A DNA stretch of 64,000 nt, from NCBI RefSeq assembly GCF_023534745.1, contig NZ_JAMHJQ010000005.1:449889-513888 (forward strand). Direction: 5' to 3'. The notes under the pieces are model-generated. The model was not told the origin of the DNA. It made no database searches and saw only the letters and a list, made by a program, of their open reading frames with translations. Every line of letters begins with the position of its first letter. Positions within the stretch are counted from its first letter, which is position 1. Both the position numbers and the translations under genes were made by a program. Source of the stretch: Streptomyces sp. 35G-GA-8 (GTDB taxonomy: Bacteria > Actinomycetota > Actinomycetes > Streptomycetales > Streptomycetaceae). Positions 61,517-64,000 of this stretch are shown here, piece after piece.

Positions 61517-62436
61517 CCGCGACCGTCACGCCGCCGGCCCCCCGGTCGCACACCCCGCTCCCACCGACCGCCGAGGCTCCCCGGGGGCCGAAGCGGGAGA
61601 CCGGACGTCACCTCATGCTCAGCGGCATCGCGCTGCTGTGGCTCGTTCCGCTGCTGTGGGCCGTCTACACCTCACTGCGGCCCTACTCCGACACCGCGAA
61701 GCACGGCTATCTGTCCTGGCCGCGCGGTATCGGTCTGGAGAACTTCGCGGACGCCTGGAGCCAGTCCGGGATGCCGCGCTTCTTCTGGAACTCGGTGCTC
61801 ATCACCATTCCGGCGGTCCTCGGCACTCTGCTGTTCGCCGCGGCGGTGGCCTTCTTCGTCTCGCGGTTCGACTTCCGCTGGAACATCGCGCTGCTGATCC
61901 TCTTCACCGCGGGGAACCTGATCCCCGCGCAGGTGCTGATCACACCGCTGTACCGGCTGTATCTGCTGGTACCGCTGCCCTCGTGGATGAGCGACTCGCT
62001 GCTCGTCTACAACTCGCTCTGGGGCATCATCTTCATTCATATCGCCTACCAGTGCGGCTTCTGCACCTTCGTCCTCAGCAACTACATGAAGACGATCCCG
62101 AAAGAGATCTCCGAAGCCGCTCTGGTCGACGGCGCCCCGGTGTGGCGCCAGTTCTTCCAGATCGTGCTGCCGCTGTGCCGGCCTGCGTTCGCGGCGCTCG
62201 CGACGCTGGAATCCATCTGGATCTACAACGACTTCTTCTGGTCCCTCACGCTGATCGAGACCGGTGACAAGCGTCCGATCACCTCGGCCCTGGCCAATCT
62301 GGAGGGCCAGTACTTCACCAATCCGAACCTCATCGCGGCCGGCGCCCTGCTGACCGCGATCCCCACCCTGCTGGTCTACTTCGCGCTCCAGCGCCAGTTC
62401 ATCAGCGGACTCACCATCGGCTCGGGCAAGGGCTGA
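61513..62436 (+). CDS. Sugar ABC transporter permease 2 (MalG-like)
   Basis: 307 residues, six helices (HLMLSGIALLWLVPLLWAVYTSLRP). EAA loop SEAALVDGAPVWRQFFQIVLPLCRPAF. GTG start overlaps the previous stop (GTGA), so the two permeases are translated together. Translocates the sugar bound by the upstream lipoprotein. Confidence 0.93.
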   Translation: MTATVTPPAPRSHTPLPPTAEAPRGPKRETGRHLMLSGIALLWLVPLLWAVYTSLRPYSDTAKHGYLSWPRGIGLENFADAWSQSGMPRFFWNSVLITIPAVLGTLLFAAAVAFFVSRFDFRWNIALLILFTAGNLIPAQVLITPLYRLYLLVPLPSWMSDSLLVYNSLWGIIFIHIAYQCGFCTFVLSNYMKTIPKEISEAALVDGAPVWRQFFQIVLPLCRPAFAALATLESIWIYNDFFWSLTLIETGDKRPITSALANLEGQYFTNPNLIAAGALLTAIPTLLVYFALQRQFISGLTIGSGKG

Positions 62437-62530
62437 GCCGCGGCCCGGCGTACCGCGGCCCCGTTCTCCCGACCGGCACCCGGTTCCACCCGCGCGATCC
62501 CCGTGACCCGACAACAGGAGGTGCGACCCC

Positions 62531-64000
62531 ATGCGGTCATCCTCGTACCCCGCCCCGCCGGCAGCCCGGACGGGCTCCCCGCGCCGGACCATGAGAACCA
62601 TGCTGGTCCTGGCCGTCACCGCCACTCTCGCCATGGCCGTGCCCGCCGCCGAGGCCACGTCTCCCGCCCGGGACGCGGCGACGGCCTCGTCCGTGGCCGA
62701 GCCCGAGGCGGCCGGTGCTGTCACTGCCGCCGATGTCGCCGACGCCGACATCGCCGCCAAGCCCTATATGGGCTGGTCCAGTTGGAGCATGCAGTCCTCC
62801 AAGTACCCGGGTCTGAACCCGGACGGCGACTACAGCTATCTCACCGAGGCGAATGTCCTCAAGCAGACGGACGCACTCGCCGCCAAGCTCAAGAAGTACG
62901 GCTACGACCGCGTCAACATCGACGCCGGCTGGTGGCGCGACAACGACTGGAAGCCCGGGTTCGACCAGTACGGGCGGCAGACGAACGACCCGGTACGGTT
63001 CCCCCGCGGTATGAAGCCGGTCGCGGACCATATCCACGCCAAGGGCCTGAAGGCGGGCATCTACCTGCCCGTCGGTCTGGAGAAGGAGGCGTACGGCGAG
63101 GGCAAGGTGCCGATCTGGAACGCCCCGGGCTGCACCACCGCCGATATCGTCCACCCGGACCTGCGGACCACCAACGGCTGGGACAGCTCCTACAAGCTGG
63201 ACTTCGCCGACCCGTGCGCGCAGAAGTACATCGACTCGCAGGCCCGGTTGTTCGCCGACTGGGGATATGACTTCCTCAAGCTGGACGGCGTGGGTCCCGG
63301 CTCGTTCAAGTCCGGTGACAACTACAACAATGTGGCCGATGTCGCCGCCTGGCAGAAGGCCATCGCCGCCACCGGGCGCCCGATCCACCTCCAGCTCTCC
63401 TGGTCGCTCGACATCGGCCACGCCGCCGACTGGAAGCGGTACTCCAACGGCTGGCGCATCGACACCGACATCGAGTGTTACTGCAACACCCTGGTCACCT
63501 GGGAGAACTCGGTCGACGACCGATGGGACGACGCCCCCGCGTGGAGTGACAAGGCGGGCCCGGGAGGCTGGAACGACCTCGACGCGCTCAATGTCGGCAA
63601 CGGCGAGATGGACGGCCTCACCAAGGCCGAACGACAGAGCTATATGACCCTGTGGGCCATCAGCAAGTCGCCCCTGTACACCGGTGACGACCTGACGAAA
63701 CTGGACAGTTACGGTCTCTCGCTGCTGACCAACCGGGAGGTCATCGCCGTCGACCAGAGCGATTCGCCCGTGGCGCGTCCGGTCACTCCGCTGGGCGACC
63801 AGCAGGTCTGGGGCACCGAGAACTCCGACGGCAGCTACACCGTCGCCCTGTTCAACCTCGGCGACTCACCGGCCTCCGTCACCGCCCACTGGGCATCCTT
63901 CGGGTTCACCGGCAACGCCTCCGTGCGCGATCTGTGGAACAAGGAGAACCTCGGGCCCCACAAGAACAGGATCACCGCGGCGCTGCCCGCACACGGCTCG
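62531..64000 (+). CDS. Secreted GH27 alpha-galactosidase, 3' end outside window
   Basis: 490 codons visible, open at the right edge. GGAGGTG precedes ATG 62531. A basic N-region (RRTMRTMLVLAVTATLAMAVPAAEA) is a Sec signal. The GH27 barrel begins at about 78 (KPYMGWSSWSMQ), with YDRVNIDAGWWRD, FDFLKLDGVG-type nucleophile segment (FLKLDGVGPG), HLQLSWSLDIG, WRIDTDIECYC and GPGGWNDLDALNVGNGEM with the acid/base Asp. It releases galactose from galacto-oligosaccharides or galactomannan outside the cell, feeding the importer encoded upstream. A C-terminal carbohydrate-binding module may lie beyond the edge. Confidence 0.92.
   Translation, partial: MRSSSYPAPPAARTGSPRRTMRTMLVLAVTATLAMAVPAAEATSPARDAATASSVAEPEAAGAVTAADVADADIAAKPYMGWSSWSMQSSKYPGLNPDGDYSYLTEANVLKQTDALAAKLKKYGYDRVNIDAGWWRDNDWKPGFDQYGRQTNDPVRFPRGMKPVADHIHAKGLKAGIYLPVGLEKEAYGEGKVPIWNAPGCTTADIVHPDLRTTNGWDSSYKLDFADPCAQKYIDSQARLFADWGYDFLKLDGVGPGSFKSGDNYNNVADVAAWQKAIAATGRPIHLQLSWSLDIGHAADWKRYSNGWRIDTDIECYCNTLVTWENSVDDRWDDAPAWSDKAGPGGWNDLDALNVGNGEMDGLTKAERQSYMTLWAISKSPLYTGDDLTKLDSYGLSLLTNREVIAVDQSDSPVARPVTPLGDQQVWGTENSDGSYTVALFNLGDSPASVTAHWASFGFTGNASVRDLWNKENLGPHKNRITAALPAHGS

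Noticed and set aside
1-64000. tRNA or rRNA genes
   Set aside because: Intergenic regions were scanned by eye for cloverleaf boxes and CCA-type ends; none was convincing. A tRNAscan run would settle it.

Overview
The window reads as a stretch of an actinobacterial, almost certainly Streptomyces, chromosome. It has very high GC with strong GC bias at third codon positions, frequent GTG starts, AGGAGG-type ribosome binding sites, GC-rich hairpin terminators, and many families typical of streptomycetes (DUF2252, DUF6153/DUF305, LAxTG surface protein, PRC-barrel/DUF2382, a second reduced nuo cluster, DasR-like and IdeR/DmdR-like sites). Both ends cut genes: a serine hydrolase on the left and a GH27 alpha-galactosidase on the right. 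No tRNA, rRNA or CRISPR array was seen.

Left third (1-22 kb): partial serine hydrolase; Ser/Thr kinase with C-terminal TPR array; ATP-dependent DNA ligase LigB; secreted Ca-dependent PI-PLC-like enzyme; two-TM ion-channel/RCK protein; NAD-dependent formate dehydrogenase with a LysR regulator and an LTTR-type operator; molybdate module (HTH-TOBE regulator, ModA, fused ModBC); RlmG-like methyltransferase; TetR regulator with a small downstream ORF; DUF2252; ManD/RspA-like dehydratase; and a divergent TetR/DUF1348 pair separated by two perfect palindromes.

Middle (22-45 kb): DUF4118 protein, an 18-bp tandem repeat, GNAT, FUSC-type exporter, LAETG surface protein, PHP hydrolase, HAD hydrolase, ArsR-SRPBCC pair, NAD kinase, PRC-barrel protein, COG4315 lipoprotein. 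A yybP-ykoY manganese riboswitch precedes a UPF0016 Mn exporter. An iron box lies between a siderophore-binding lipoprotein and two FecCD permeases that have no ATPase gene beside them. A DUF6153-DUF305 pair has a palindrome touching the first start codon. Then come GNAT, amidase, SH3 protein, a Tat metallophosphoesterase whose stop codon adjoins a MITE-like element, and an Lrp-DDAH pair.

Right (45-64 kb): a leftward, overlapping cluster nuoA-(nuoB/D-like)-H-J-K-L-M-N that lacks nuoC, E, F, G and I. Its NuoB/D-like protein has a His-rich linker, NuoH lacks the usual quinone-site motif, nuoJ carries a frameshift, and nuoL carries an in-frame 234-bp insertion of a second MITE-like element. The window ends with a GH19 chitinase (dre-like site upstream) and an alpha-galactoside locus: GH36 alpha-galactosidase divergent from a ROK regulator, ABC importer and GH27 alpha-galactosidase.

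The most unusual features are the two related miniature elements that share a core but carry different terminal inverted repeats, one of them translated inside NuoL, and the divergent membrane-arm-only Complex I cluster that hosts it.
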